Shown here in pieces: positions 23,511 to 33,684 of a DNA stretch of 41,956 nt. Each line of letters begins with the position of its first letter. The stretch's first letter is position 1. The DNA is from Planctomycetaceae bacterium. GTDB lineage: Bacteria; Planctomycetota; Planctomycetia; Pirellulales; Pirellulaceae. The DNA lies in the NCBI GenBank assembly GCA_012959465.1, contig DUDC01000034.1, forward strand, positions 1 to 41,956. Direction: 5' to 3'. Under the pieces are notes generated by a model, which worked only from the letters and a program-made list of their open reading frames with translations, did no database searches and had not been told where the DNA came from. Made by a program: the position numbers and the translations under genes.

Positions 23511-25820
23511 GTGTTGGAGGTGTCGCCTTTGCGGGCCACTGACTCACGTTCAGCTGGCACTCAGACTCCATCGTCAAGACACGCGTATATGCCCGCCGGT
23601 CCCACGCAAAACCAATCTAGCGAACAGCTAGAACGAGCCAAAGAACTGAGCCTGGAAAGGTCTCGGCCCCCAACCTCCGTTCCCGGGTACGAAATCGAAC
23701 GATTCCTCGGCTCCGGCGCCTATGGTGAGGTATGGGTGGCCACCGACGGTAACACCGGTCGGCGAGTGGCTATCAAGTTCTACACCCATCGAGGTGGCGT
23801 TGACTGGTCGCTCTTGTCGCGGGAAGTCGAGAAACTGGTATTTCTCTCCACGGACCGATACGTCGTGCAGTTGTTAGACGTCGGTTGGGACTCGAATCCT
23901 CCCTACTACGTGATGGACTATCTGGAACACGGTTCACTGGACGATCACTTACACCGAAGTGACTCCTTTTCATTACCGGAGACGATCGATCTTTTCTACG
24001 AGCTTGCCAACGGGCTGCTGCACGCACATGCCAAAGGCGTGTTGCACTGCGATCTTAAGCCGGCCAACGTATTGTTGGACGAAGATGGCAAACCCCGCTT
24101 GGCCGATTTCGGTCAGTCGCGGCTGCGCCACGAGCAAACTCCTTCTCTCGGTACCCTTTTCTTCATGGCTCCAGAACAGGCTGATTTGGCAGCCGTGCCC
24201 GATGCGAGGTGGGATGTCTACGCGTTGGGAGCGATCGTGTTTTGCGCTCTGACTGGACAGCCACCATACCGGAACGACGAGTCCGTCAAGTTCCTTGACG
24301 AGGCAGAGAATCTGACGGAGCGGCTTGAAAGGTATCGGCAAAGACTAGAAGAGTCTCCTCCTGTTCAGGCTCATCGCAAAATACCTGGAATGGACAAGCC
24401 TCTGGCGTACATCATTGAACACTGTTTGGCCGTCAACCCGAAGGAGCGTTTTGCCAATATTCAGGAAGTTCTGGACGCACTCGAGCGCCGCGACGCCGGC
24501 CGATCGCGTCGCCCTCTCGTACTCCTCGGATTCGTCGGACCGCTCCTGCTGTTGGTGATCATGACGTTTTTCGGCTGGCGGGGCTTTGAACGTGCGACGC
24601 GGGATTCCGAGCAAGTTGTCACGCAGCGGGCATTGGACAAGAACCTATTCGCGGCAAAGACCGCGTCTGGTAAGGCAGCCGAGGAGATCTCGCATTACTT
24701 TCGCGCCGTGCAGCTGGCCAGTCGCGATGAACAGTTACTGGCTTTGATTGCTGTCGCAACCAGTGACGACTCTCCGATGGCCCCGTATCGCGAACAGTTT
24801 TCTGATCCCAACGGAAACGTGTTGCACACCGAACAGCGGAAAGCCTTTCTCGAATTGGAGACGAGAAGACCATTGCAAAAGAAGATCGAGTCACTGGCGG
24901 TTGGTACCCCTGGAGCCGCGAGTTGGTTCTTTGCCGATCGGCTCGGCGTCCAATTGGCATCACATTTTGATTCTGGTGCCGTGCAGTCAACCATCGGAAA
25001 GAACTTTGCTTGGCGGACCTATTTCCACGGCGGTCCAAACGACTTGGTTGAGCGAAACACCGACGGAGAAGTGGTCGGATACCACAAACCGCAGATGGCC
25101 ATTCGCACGACTCACATTTCTGCGCCGTTTCAAAGCCGGGCGACCAACCGCTGGAAGGTCGCTGTCTCGGAGCCGGTGTACATCGACGACGAATTTGTCG
25201 GAGTCGTCGCGTTGACGGTCGATATCGGTCAGTTCTTGCGATTTGACGAGGGTGGGAAGACGTTTTTCGCGTCGTTGGTGGATGGACGTCCGGGAGATAG
25301 TTACGGGATGGTGTTGCAGCACCAGATGTTTGAATCCTGGGTCGACACAAAAACGAGAATCCCGGATACGATGCTGCAAGTTCGAGCGCCTCTGGAGGTT
25401 TTCAAAAATCAAAAAGCGATGGTTTATCGTGATCCATTGCGGGATTTGACCAGCCGACAGGAAGGTAACGACTCACCCGGAGTTTTCCTTGCCGCCACCG
25501 CTCCCGTGATGGTCCACGATCGTCGCTCGCACAATATGGTGGACACAGGCCTAGTGGTTATCGTGCAGGAGAGTTTTGCCGCCGCCACACTTCCCGTCGA
25601 ACAGCTCGGCCGACGATTGTTGTTCGAAGGCGGTTTGGCGCTGGCGTTCTTACTCGCCGTTGTGTTGGTGTTATGGGGCGTTGTACTACGGGTGTTGCGC
25701 GATCCGGAAAATGATGCGGCTCGGAGAGGTCGATGGCGACTCGAAACATCGCAGTCGACTCATGACGTCAAGACATTGCTAGCGGGTTCAGCCCGGGATC
25801 GCGGGAGGAAAAAAGAGTAG
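23511..25820 (+). CDS. transmembrane Ser/Thr protein kinase with extracytoplasmic sensor domain
   Basis: Hanks-type kinase domain at about 60-330: glycine loop LGSGAYGEV (66-74), VAIK lysine (89), catalytic loop HCDLKPANVL with HCD for HRD (179-188), DFG as ADFGQS (198-203) and APEQ (220-223). A membrane helix (about 335-355) leads to an extracytoplasmic region of ~345 residues with double-Cache/PAS-like beta pattern (SEPVYIDDEFVGVVALTVDI), then a second helix (about 705-727) and a short basic tail. Thus an outside signal probably controls the kinase. Start is uncertain: GTG 23511, or TTG 23529 eight bases after GGAGG, or ATG 23589. An FHA-cyclase gene follows 66 bases downstream and is the likely phospho-partner. 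Confidence 0.9.
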   Translation: MLEVSPLRATDSRSAGTQTPSSRHAYMPAGPTQNQSSEQLERAKELSLERSRPPTSVPGYEIERFLGSGAYGEVWVATDGNTGRRVAIKFYTHRGGVDWSLLSREVEKLVFLSTDRYVVQLLDVGWDSNPPYYVMDYLEHGSLDDHLHRSDSFSLPETIDLFYELANGLLHAHAKGVLHCDLKPANVLLDEDGKPRLADFGQSRLRHEQTPSLGTLFFMAPEQADLAAVPDARWDVYALGAIVFCALTGQPPYRNDESVKFLDEAENLTERLERYRQRLEESPPVQAHRKIPGMDKPLAYIIEHCLAVNPKERFANIQEVLDALERRDAGRSRRPLVLLGFVGPLLLLVIMTFFGWRGFERATRDSEQVVTQRALDKNLFAAKTASGKAAEEISHYFRAVQLASRDEQLLALIAVATSDDSPMAPYREQFSDPNGNVLHTEQRKAFLELETRRPLQKKIESLAVGTPGAASWFFADRLGVQLASHFDSGAVQSTIGKNFAWRTYFHGGPNDLVERNTDGEVVGYHKPQMAIRTTHISAPFQSRATNRWKVAVSEPVYIDDEFVGVVALTVDIGQFLRFDEGGKTFFASLVDGRPGDSYGMVLQHQMFESWVDTKTRIPDTMLQVRAPLEVFKNQKAMVYRDPLRDLTSRQEGNDSPGVFLAATAPVMVHDRRSHNMVDTGLVVIVQESFAAATLPVEQLGRRLLFEGGLALAFLLAVVLVLWGVVLRVLRDPENDAARRGRWRLETSQSTHDVKTLLAGSARDRGRKKE

Positions 25821-25886
25821 AATGCTTGCAACTTTCAAGGTGAGCTCTTTTTTCTGGGCAAAACACATGACGGAGTATCTGATTCA

Positions 25887-27638
25887 ATGCCCGACCTAAT
25901 CGCACAAGGAAGCGATTCGACGCAACGATGGAGTCGGACCCTTGTTGAGGGAGTACTTCATGTTGTCGGTCGCGACGATTCGTCTTGGTGCGTCGATTGG
26001 GATAACTTCATTTCACGTCGTCATGTTGAAGTCAGTTGCCAGGAAGGCCGGCTCCACGTGCAAAAGCTGGCCGGCGCCACCAATCCGGTGTTTTTTCGGG
26101 GGCGACCTTGCGACCAATTCACGCTGTCGACTGGAGAACATTTTGTCATCGGCAATACGGCTTTCTATTGGTCGGAAGGTGGCAGCGTCATTTCGATACG
26201 TGGAACTCCCGCAGTCACCGAGAAGATGTTCCCACTGGCCGAACTGCAACGAGTTCGATTCGGCAATGCAGATCAGAGAATCGACGCATTGAGTCGTCTG
26301 CCGGAAATCGTTGCCGGTGTTTCCAGTGACACCGAGTTATTTGTGCGTTTGGTGAATGTGATCTTAGCCTCGGTACCTGAGTCGGCGGATGTGGCGGTCG
26401 TGTCTACAGAGTTGCCAGATCAGATAAAAGTGTTGCACTGGGATCGACGTCGAACCGACGGCTCCAGGTTTTCCGCCAGCGAGCGACTGATCCGAAAAGC
26501 CGTTGAGAGTTCGGAGAGTGTAGTGCACATTTGGGAAGCAACGCCCCGCGACAGCGACTTCACGCAAGCGGACAACATGGACTGGGCGTATTGTGTTCCA
26601 TTGAGAGGCGACGCTTGTACAGGGTGGGCAATCTATGTGGCTGGGTGTTTTTCTAACCCGACTGCGGCCGGTGATCCACAGTCGCTTCGCGACGATGTCA
26701 AGTTCACGGAACTCTGCGCCGCCACACTGCAGCATCATCATGAAATTCGTCAACTCGAACGTCGACAGTCGAGTCTTCGACCGTTCTTCTCACCAGTTGT
26801 CCTCGATGCTCTAGCTCAACATGATCCCAAGGAACTTTTGGAGCCTAAAGAATCAAATGTCACCGTATTGTTCTGTGATCTGCGGGGCTTCTCGCGAAGT
26901 TCCGAGCGGTCTGCCGATGATCTCATGGAATTGCTGAATCGTGTCAGTCAGGCGCTGGGCATCATGACGCATCACATCTTGGATGAAGGCGGAGTTGTCG
27001 GCGATTTTCACGGCGACGCGGCAATGGGTTTTTGGGGATGGCCGATTCCAACCGATGCCGATGTTCTCCGCGCTTGTCGCGCCGCATTGGCCATCCGGGC
27101 CACCTTCGCCACTGCTGGACAGGAAAGCGACGCGCTTACCGGCTTCAAAGCTGGTATTGGAATCGCGACAGGCCTCGCTGTCGCGGGTGGCATCGGCTCC
27201 GTTGACCAGATCAAGGTCACGGTTTTTGGACCCGTCGTGAATTTGGCGTCGCGATTGGAATCCCTGACTCGCCAATTGCGGGCGGACGTGTTAATCGATG
27301 AATCGACCGCAGATTGGATTCGAAACAACGTCTCCTCTGACGTGGCCCGCTTGCGACGAGTAGCTCGAGTGCGGCCATTTGGGATCACTCAAGCACAGGA
27401 TATCTACGAGTTATTGCCGCCTTACGACCAAGACTCGAGTTTGAGTGATGACGATATCGCCGTTTATGAATCAGCCGTAACGGCACTCATCGATGGACGC
27501 TGGGACGAGGCCTTCGCCGCCCTACACCAAGTCCCCGCAGTCGATCGCGTTAAGGATTTCTTGACGGTCTACATCGCGCAACACAATCGCACGCCACCGC
27601 CAAACTGGGATGGTGTCATCGCGATGGAACGCAAGTAA
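25887..27638 (+). CDS. FHA-GAF-class III nucleotidyl cyclase homology protein
   Basis: 583 residues in three parts. FHA domain (about 20-100) with VVGRDD and SRRH (43-46) for phosphothreonine binding; GAF-like sensor (about 130-280); class III cyclase domain (about 325-520). The metal Asp D331 (LFCDLRGFS) and D377 (FHGDAAM) are present, as are the transition-state N452 and R456 (VVNLASR). But the usual adenine-selecting Lys is Asp373 and the usual Asp before the VN is Pro449 (VFGPVVN), so nucleotide choice or activity is open. The ATG at 25887 gives a normal FHA lead-in. The upstream kinase is the probable regulator through FHA binding. Stop overlaps a perfect hairpin. Confidence 0.88.
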   Translation: MPDLIAQGSDSTQRWSRTLVEGVLHVVGRDDSSWCVDWDNFISRRHVEVSCQEGRLHVQKLAGATNPVFFRGRPCDQFTLSTGEHFVIGNTAFYWSEGGSVISIRGTPAVTEKMFPLAELQRVRFGNADQRIDALSRLPEIVAGVSSDTELFVRLVNVILASVPESADVAVVSTELPDQIKVLHWDRRRTDGSRFSASERLIRKAVESSESVVHIWEATPRDSDFTQADNMDWAYCVPLRGDACTGWAIYVAGCFSNPTAAGDPQSLRDDVKFTELCAATLQHHHEIRQLERRQSSLRPFFSPVVLDALAQHDPKELLEPKESNVTVLFCDLRGFSRSSERSADDLMELLNRVSQALGIMTHHILDEGGVVGDFHGDAAMGFWGWPIPTDADVLRACRAALAIRATFATAGQESDALTGFKAGIGIATGLAVAGGIGSVDQIKVTVFGPVVNLASRLESLTRQLRADVLIDESTADWIRNNVSSDVARLRRVARVRPFGITQAQDIYELLPPYDQDSSLSDDDIAVYESAVTALIDGRWDEAFAALHQVPAVDRVKDFLTVYIAQHNRTPPPNWDGVIAMERK

Positions 27639-27663
27639 TGTGTGCCACACATTGGCACACATT
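27637..27663 (+). terminator. perfect hairpin at the cyclase stop codon
   Basis: Arms AATGTGTGCCA (27637-27647) and TGGCACACATT (27653-27663) with a 5-base loop; the first arm begins inside the TAA stop. There is no long U-run after it on the plus strand, so it may be a weak terminator or a 3' stabiliser. Confidence 0.5.
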
Positions 27664-27674
27664 CGTTCGACACG

Positions 27675-27708
27675 AAAAAAGAGGCCGGCGCTCGCACGCC
27701 GGCCTCTT
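27675..27708 (-). terminator. strong rho-independent terminator for the propeller operon
   Basis: 12-base arms AAGAGGCCGGCG and CGCCGGCCTCTT (27679-27690 and 27697-27708), loop CTCGCA. Read on the minus strand, it is followed by a run of T (complement of the A run at 27675-27680), the normal terminator form, 24 bases after the stop of the beta-propeller lipoprotein gene. Confidence 0.85.
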
Positions 27709-27731
27709 AAAATAACAACGTAGTGCCTTTG

Positions 27732-29492
27732 CTATTTCAGCGAAATCGCGTAGAGCCGAGAGCGATCGGTCACGTACATGATATTACCGACGATCGTCGC
27801 TGTACTATAGATCGACGAGTTGAAGATAACCTCTCGCACCAACGGCAGATCTTTCTCGGCCTTGTAGATTGCCAGATCACCGTCCTCGTCACCCAACAAG
27901 AGGTGTCCGTTAACAACCAGCGGAGAACCCCAAATGCCCGCCAGTACATCGACCTCGGCCAAGCGAGTACCGGTCTTGTTGTCCACGGCATGCAGGCGTC
28001 CACTAAGGTCTGCCGCATAGACGATCCCGTTGGACACTGCGACGGTCGACAAGGTACGGCGGAAAATGTCTGAACCCTCTCTGCCGGTTTGACTGCCGTC
28101 TTCATCCTCACCACCGTAGTGCCAGATCATGCCGGAATCCGGGTTGGGCTCGCCCTCGCCGTCTCCATCTTCATCGAGCGTGGCAGAGACATCACCAGTT
28201 TTGGTTGCGTCGATCCGGTACAGATGCCCAACGCCTTCTCCGTGCTCCGGGTCCTGGCCAACCGCCAGATAGACGCTGTTATCGTAGAACACGGGAGTGG
28301 CAATGATCGCGTTCCGGCTTCCTGCACCACCTAATTCCCAGACCGAGTCCTTGGGGTTCAAATCAAATTTCCAAACATGGTCGCCCGTTTCGCAGTCCAT
28401 TGCGTACAGCCAACCGTCACCACCCGGGAAGTAGACTTGGGCCTTGCCGTTGACAATTCCGATCGCCGCAGACCCCCACTGGCCATGTAGCACATTGTCG
28501 AATGGCGTGTTGTCCGCCCATTCGACCTCACCCGTGTTCTTATTTATCGCCATGAACGACGGCGACCGTGGAGACGGTACTTCCAAGTGCGCTTCATCAA
28601 CTCCGTTGGATGTGAGGATGTAGATCAAGTCGCCATAAATAACGGGTGAACTGGTCGCCAGATTATGAGGGAACACACCGTATTCTTCGATCATGTCCAA
28701 TGACCAGACGATATCGGCGTCCATCTCTTCGGCATCCACTTCGTCTTGGTAAACACCGTCGTTTTCGCCGTCGTGAAAGCCCTTCAAGTCGACGCACATC
28801 AATTCACAACGATTCGTGACAACATAGGCTCGGTCCCCATCAATGGCAGGAGAAGAGCAAATGCCCTGAAGTGGCCAGTCATTGACGCGCCCTGAGGCGA
28901 GCTTTTCCCGGGTCAACTGCCAGAGCATTTTTCCGTCCATATCGAAACAGAGCACCACTCCACGATCACCTTGATGCTTCGGGCGATGCCCGGCACCGTT
29001 GTTCGTGCCGACCAGGATGACGCCGCTTCCCACCACCGGGTTTCCATACGTCTGCGAACCGAGTTGGGCTTGGAAGATGATTCCACGCCCCGGTTCGTCA
29101 TCGAGAGGTGGTACGAAATCAGCAAAGTTCAATCCGGTCGCCAGGCTGATCATGTTCCGATTCATCGTGCCGCCCCACATGGGCCACTCCGATGGACCTA
29201 GATTTACCGTGCGGGGCGATTCGGCCGTTTCCGGATCGGAGGGAGCCGTATCGTTCGCGGTCTTGTCACCCGTTGTTGAATTCTCTTCGTCGCCATTTTT
29301 ATCATGACCGTTTTCATCGTGATCGTGACCGTCGTGATCGTGACCGTCGTGATCGTGACCGTCGTGATCGTGATCACCTTCATCCTGCGCGACTGTCGTG
29401 TCATCAGGGCCTTTGGTTCGACAGCCAGTGAGCATCAGCGTCGCTGCGACCGCCAGAGTCCCATGGGCCAATAGTCGTAGTGTTTGTTTCAT
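27732..29492 (-). CDS. PQQ-like beta-propeller lipoprotein with His/Asp-rich linker
   Basis: 586 residues. Signal peptide with lipobox LTGC (C24), so it is lipid-anchored. Residues ~39-65 are a His-Asp repeat ([16 protein letters not shown]), encoded by a 15-base tandem repeat; such runs can bind metal ions. From ~100 on there are seven to eight propeller blades of the PQQ_2 type ([73 protein letters not shown]). No enzymatic residues are seen; in planctomycetes these proteins are often of unknown role. I start at ATG 29492 (AAGGA nine bases upstream), five bases after the stop of the second propeller gene, so both form an operon. Confidence 0.85.
   Translation of the reverse strand: MKQTLRLLAHGTLAVAATLMLTGCRTKGPDDTTVAQDEGDHDHDGHDHDGHDHDGHDHDENGHDKNGDEENSTTGDKTANDTAPSDPETAESPRTVNLGPSEWPMWGGTMNRNMISLATGLNFADFVPPLDDEPGRGIIFQAQLGSQTYGNPVVGSGVILVGTNNGAGHRPKHQGDRGVVLCFDMDGKMLWQLTREKLASGRVNDWPLQGICSSPAIDGDRAYVVTNRCELMCVDLKGFHDGENDGVYQDEVDAEEMDADIVWSLDMIEEYGVFPHNLATSSPVIYGDLIYILTSNGVDEAHLEVPSPRSPSFMAINKNTGEVEWADNTPFDNVLHGQWGSAAIGIVNGKAQVYFPGGDGWLYAMDCETGDHVWKFDLNPKDSVWELGGAGSRNAIIATPVFYDNSVYLAVGQDPEHGEGVGHLYRIDATKTGDVSATLDEDGDGEGEPNPDSGMIWHYGGEDEDGSQTGREGSDIFRRTLSTVAVSNGIVYAADLSGRLHAVDNKTGTRLAEVDVLAGIWGSPLVVNGHLLLGDEDGDLAIYKAEKDLPLVREVIFNSSIYSTATIVGNIMYVTDRSRLYAISLK
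29316..29375. repeat. 15-base tandem repeat, about four units
   Basis: Units of GTCGTGATCGTGACC, the inner two identical and the outer two differing by one base each, inside the propeller lipoprotein gene. They encode the repeated Gly-His-Asp-His-Asp unit (minus strand), a site likely to vary in copy number by slippage. Confidence 0.85.
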
Positions 29493-29497
29493 TGATA

Positions 29498-31717
29498 CTA
29501 ATCCTTCGAGACAATAACGTTGTCGTAGTAAGATTCTGCAAGTGAGTACAGGTAAAGGCCAGGGCTGCCCTGGAGATTGGGGTGTGGATCTTCGGCTTCG
29601 ATGGTCCAAGCTTCGGGCTCATCTTCATCCCGTGGCCAGACCTTGCCACGCACCATCCCTACCCCGTCCGCGATGTCGACTCGCAATTTCATGCGATACC
29701 AAACGTTCGGTTTCACATCGAATCGGATTTCTTTTGCCATGCGAAGGTGGGGTGCCCAGCTTTGAATGGCCACCTTCGAGTTGTTTCCCTTCACAATCAA
29801 GTTGTATCGATTCACCGTGACGCCGGCGCTCGATATTCGAAACTTCTTTTCAACCATATAGGCGTCCGCTTGTACCGTGTAGTCGGTCATGTCGGAGGGA
29901 CCGAGCCAGATGTAGTTCGATGGCCTGCCCCTTCCACCCGTATTCCGCATCACAGTATTGCCTTCAAACTCCTTGGGGAACAGTTTGGTGAAGGCGCGAA
30001 TCCAAGTGAGGGGAACTTGATTTTCCTTGTAGTCGTCGAACTCGTACGACCAGGGCAGGGGAGAGAAAACACGGACACGTGCCTTTACTTCCACGTCGCC
30101 CACCTTCGCTGTAATGTAGCCGGCCTGCGTTGCCGCGTCGGCCGGTGCAATAATCCTGTTTCCCTGGACCGTCAAGTTGCTCAGGCCCTCGCCCAGAGCC
30201 ACGTCGACAAACTTCGTTTCGATATGACGGCCATTTTTGTCGTAGGTGCGAACACGATACCCCACGTCGTCGTTAGGCATTAAGGCGATCTCAGCCGGGA
30301 TCAAATGCGCCAAAGCCACTTCACTGGTGGCTTCCGGTTCACCCGTTAGCTCAAACGCTGCCTCTTGGTCACCGGCTGGCAGATCTGCTTTTCCGACACA
30401 GATCGTGCGATCACGAGTGACGAAGTAGATGCGGCCATTGGAAACTGCTGGAGACGCGTAGATTTCGTCCATTCCCTTGGCGACGGTTGCTTTCAAACTA
30501 ACTCGAGAAAGCTCTTCAACTCCCTTTCGGCTCGGCTTCAATATGTGAATGTTGCCGTTGACTTCCATCACGTAAATCTTGCCATCGGCCCAGATTGGCG
30601 ATCCCTTGCCTACCGTTCCCAACGAATAATTCCAGAGTTCAAACCCGGTCTTGGAATCGTACGCATAGAGTTTTCCGGTGTCGGCCACGACATACAGAAT
30701 CCCGTCCTTGATCAGCAAGCCGGTGTAACCAGCTTTGACGCCATCGTTACGCCACACACTGTGTGAATCGGTGATGTCACCGCGTCCTGTGGCATCGATG
30801 CACTGGATTCGCCCGAATTCGTTGGTATCGATGTTGTCTTCACCATGTGAAATGAAGACATGATTCCCCTCGACGACGGCCGAAGAGTTCAGTCCGCGTT
30901 GCGACATGCGGAAGGTCCACAATTTTTCACCAGTTCGAGCATGTATGGCGTGAATCGCGCCATCCGAATTTCCGCCAATCAACATGCGTACACCGTCGAT
31001 GACGGCGACCATCGGCACAGAATAGTTTGTGTCTCGCGGTGCACCGCCGGGAGCCGATTTCCAAATCAAATCGCCCGTCTTCTTATCGAATGCATAATAG
31101 GTCTGTTTGGGCGGTGGTGTTTTTTCGGCGCCCCAATTCATCTTCAAGAAACTGACGATCACTCGGTCTTCGTCAATAATTGGAGATTGCGTGCGTCCGC
31201 CGTAACCGGAGATCTTTCCAAAGTCTTCGAACAATGAGTATTGCCAGAGTCGGTCGCCATCTTCCGAATAGCAAATGAACATCCCACTGACCGAATGGCA
31301 ATACACGTTGCCGGTTTCCGGATCGGCACACATGGCTGCCCAACCGACACGTGGCGCCGGAATGTCTGTCTGAAATACGTTGAATTCGTCTTGCCACTTC
31401 ACTTCACCAGTTGCCGCATCCCAGCAGACCACCTGTTCGCGGAGATGGATTTTCTCCGGACCGACAAGCGGGTGACGTGTGCGACAGTTCAAGTACACTT
31501 TTCCGCGGCTTACAATCGGAGTCGCTCGGCCGCCGATCTCGGATGTCCAAACAACGTTCTGCTTGTCTTCCAGCGACCAGGTATCGATCAAGTTCGTCTC
31601 GCGACTAATGCCGTTGTGTTCCGGCCCCCGCCAGCTGGTCCAATCAGCAGCAGATAACAGACTTCCGGTCACCAGCCAGAGGCTCGTGATGATCAAAGGG
31701 CGAATATGTCGTTTCAT
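29498..31717 (-). CDS. exported PQQ-like beta-propeller protein with C-terminal jelly-roll domain
   Basis: 739 residues starting at ATG 31717 with a signal peptide ([23 protein letters not shown]). About residues 25-440 form PQQ-type propeller blades ([67 protein letters not shown]), the WRGP start being the usual first-blade mark. A middle region (about 450-550) resembles Ig-like beta sandwiches, and the last ~190 residues ([19 protein letters not shown] ... [13 protein letters not shown] ... [17 protein letters not shown]) resemble a concanavalin-like/LamG carbohydrate-binding fold. The function is unknown; location is periplasmic or surface. It is the first gene of the two-gene operon. Confidence 0.85.
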   Translation of the reverse strand: MKRHIRPLIITSLWLVTGSLLSAADWTSWRGPEHNGISRETNLIDTWSLEDKQNVVWTSEIGGRATPIVSRGKVYLNCRTRHPLVGPEKIHLREQVVCWDAATGEVKWQDEFNVFQTDIPAPRVGWAAMCADPETGNVYCHSVSGMFICYSEDGDRLWQYSLFEDFGKISGYGGRTQSPIIDEDRVIVSFLKMNWGAEKTPPPKQTYYAFDKKTGDLIWKSAPGGAPRDTNYSVPMVAVIDGVRMLIGGNSDGAIHAIHARTGEKLWTFRMSQRGLNSSAVVEGNHVFISHGEDNIDTNEFGRIQCIDATGRGDITDSHSVWRNDGVKAGYTGLLIKDGILYVVADTGKLYAYDSKTGFELWNYSLGTVGKGSPIWADGKIYVMEVNGNIHILKPSRKGVEELSRVSLKATVAKGMDEIYASPAVSNGRIYFVTRDRTICVGKADLPAGDQEAAFELTGEPEATSEVALAHLIPAEIALMPNDDVGYRVRTYDKNGRHIETKFVDVALGEGLSNLTVQGNRIIAPADAATQAGYITAKVGDVEVKARVRVFSPLPWSYEFDDYKENQVPLTWIRAFTKLFPKEFEGNTVMRNTGGRGRPSNYIWLGPSDMTDYTVQADAYMVEKKFRISSAGVTVNRYNLIVKGNNSKVAIQSWAPHLRMAKEIRFDVKPNVWYRMKLRVDIADGVGMVRGKVWPRDEDEPEAWTIEAEDPHPNLQGSPGLYLYSLAESYYDNVIVSKD

Positions 31718-32080
31718 TCGGTCGATTCCTCTTTGTGACAGACGTGCAACGGGGGAGCCGATTGTTATAGAGTTCCCAAACCGAACAGTTTACGCCAACG
31801 GACCAATTGAGGAAACAAGCGTTAGAGCCAAGTATTTTCCGCAAGGTCGGCAAAACGTCGGTCGGATGGCTGGTGGGGTTCTCTTTTTGGGGAAAGAGAG
31901 GGTAGTGGGAGGGACATCATCTTCCCCGTATTCTATATTCCGCTGCACCCCATTTTCCAGTACCTAGGTCGGGGGACGGCGAGACTTTATTGGAGACAAT
32001 GTAGTACGAGCCCGCCCCCTGGAGGCGCGTCACCACAGGTCTGGAAATCGACCCGCACCAATTACTTGAGACCACAACAG
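31718..32080. other. divergent intergenic region
   Basis: About 360 bases between the propeller operon (minus) and the DUF971 gene (plus). A 7-base perfect hairpin, TCTCTTT-TTGGGG-AAAGAGA, lies at 31880-31899 in a purine/pyrimidine-rich stretch. No gene or convincing promoter box pair is visible; both divergent promoters must lie here. Confidence 0.4.
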
Positions 32081-32404
32081 ATGATCATGCCCAAAAAGCT
32101 GGAACGCATCGACAATGAACTGGGCCAAGTTCTGTTGATCGAGTGGACCGATGACGTGACCACGAGCTGTTCGGTCCGGCGAATTCAGGAAAACTGTCCG
32201 TGCGCTAATTGTGGCGAAAAAAAGGGCGCGGGCAGTAAAGAACCGGTGCTATTGCCGATTGTCGACTCCGGTGAACTCGCTCCGCTCGAGATCGTCACCA
32301 TGCGACCGGCAGGCAATTACGCTTACGCGATGACGTTTAGCACCGGTTGCAATCAGGGGATCTACAACTTTGACCTCCTGCGACAATTGGGTGACGTCCA
32401 GTGA
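32081..32404 (+). CDS. DUF971 domain protein
   Basis: 107 residues, essentially one DUF971 (gamma-butyrobetaine hydroxylase-like N-terminal) domain: LLIEWTDDVTTSCSVRRIQENCPCANC (conserved Cys pair of a zinc site) and AYAMTFSTGCNQGIYNFDLLRQLG at the end, a strong family signature. Stand-alone DUF971 proteins are linked in some bacteria to iron-sulfur cluster carriage, but here function is not shown. Start is ATG 32081 (or 32087); the open frame to 32066 begins with TTG and adds five residues. A clear terminator follows the stop, and hemB lies 176 bases downstream on the same strand. Confidence 0.88.
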   Translation: MIMPKKLERIDNELGQVLLIEWTDDVTTSCSVRRIQENCPCANCGEKKGAGSKEPVLLPIVDSGELAPLEIVTMRPAGNYAYAMTFSTGCNQGIYNFDLLRQLGDVQ

Positions 32405-32409
32405 GCCGA

Positions 32410-32434
32410 ACCCGCAAGCGGCGGGTCTTGTTTT
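32410..32434 (+). terminator. rho-independent terminator after the DUF971 gene
   Basis: Stem ACCCGC/GCGGGT (32410-32415 and 32421-32426) with loop AAGCG, followed by CTTGTTTT. It starts five bases after the stop codon, on the plus strand. Confidence 0.75.
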
Positions 32435-32451
32435 CGTGTGGTATTGAAAAG

Positions 32452-33588
<1,137 letters not shown>

Positions 33589-33591
33589 AGA

Positions 33592-33613
33592 GGCCGTTTC
33601 TACGGCCCGTTTT
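33592..33613 (+). terminator. hemB terminator
   Basis: Stem GGCCGT-TTCT-ACGGCC (33592-33607) followed by CGTTTT, three bases after the hemB stop. Confidence 0.7.
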
Positions 33614-33660
33614 GACCGCGTTAGCGGTCAAAGCATGTAGCCGTGGGTGTAAGCCCACGG
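33611..33660. repeat. two further hairpins behind hemB, including CCGTGGG...CCCACGG
   Basis: TTTGACCGC-GTTA-GCGGTCAAA (33611-33632, perfect 9-base arms) and CCGTGGG-TGTAAG-CCCACGG (33641-33660, perfect 7-base arms) follow the terminator closely. The second shares its core with the palindrome at 5231. They fill the short gap before the convergent glycosyltransferase gene and look like dispersed palindromic units. Confidence 0.6.
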
Positions 33661-33684
33661 AATTCGATCCGCAAGCGCCACAAA

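Noticed and set aside
23155..23631. 158-residue plus-strand frame ahead of the kinase
   Set aside because: It overlaps the start of the minus-strand amidohydrolase and the kinase N-terminus in another frame and has no protein-like features.
29316..29375. Short CRISPR-like repeat array
   Set aside because: The units are directly adjacent without spacers and sit inside a reading frame, so it is a coding tandem repeat.
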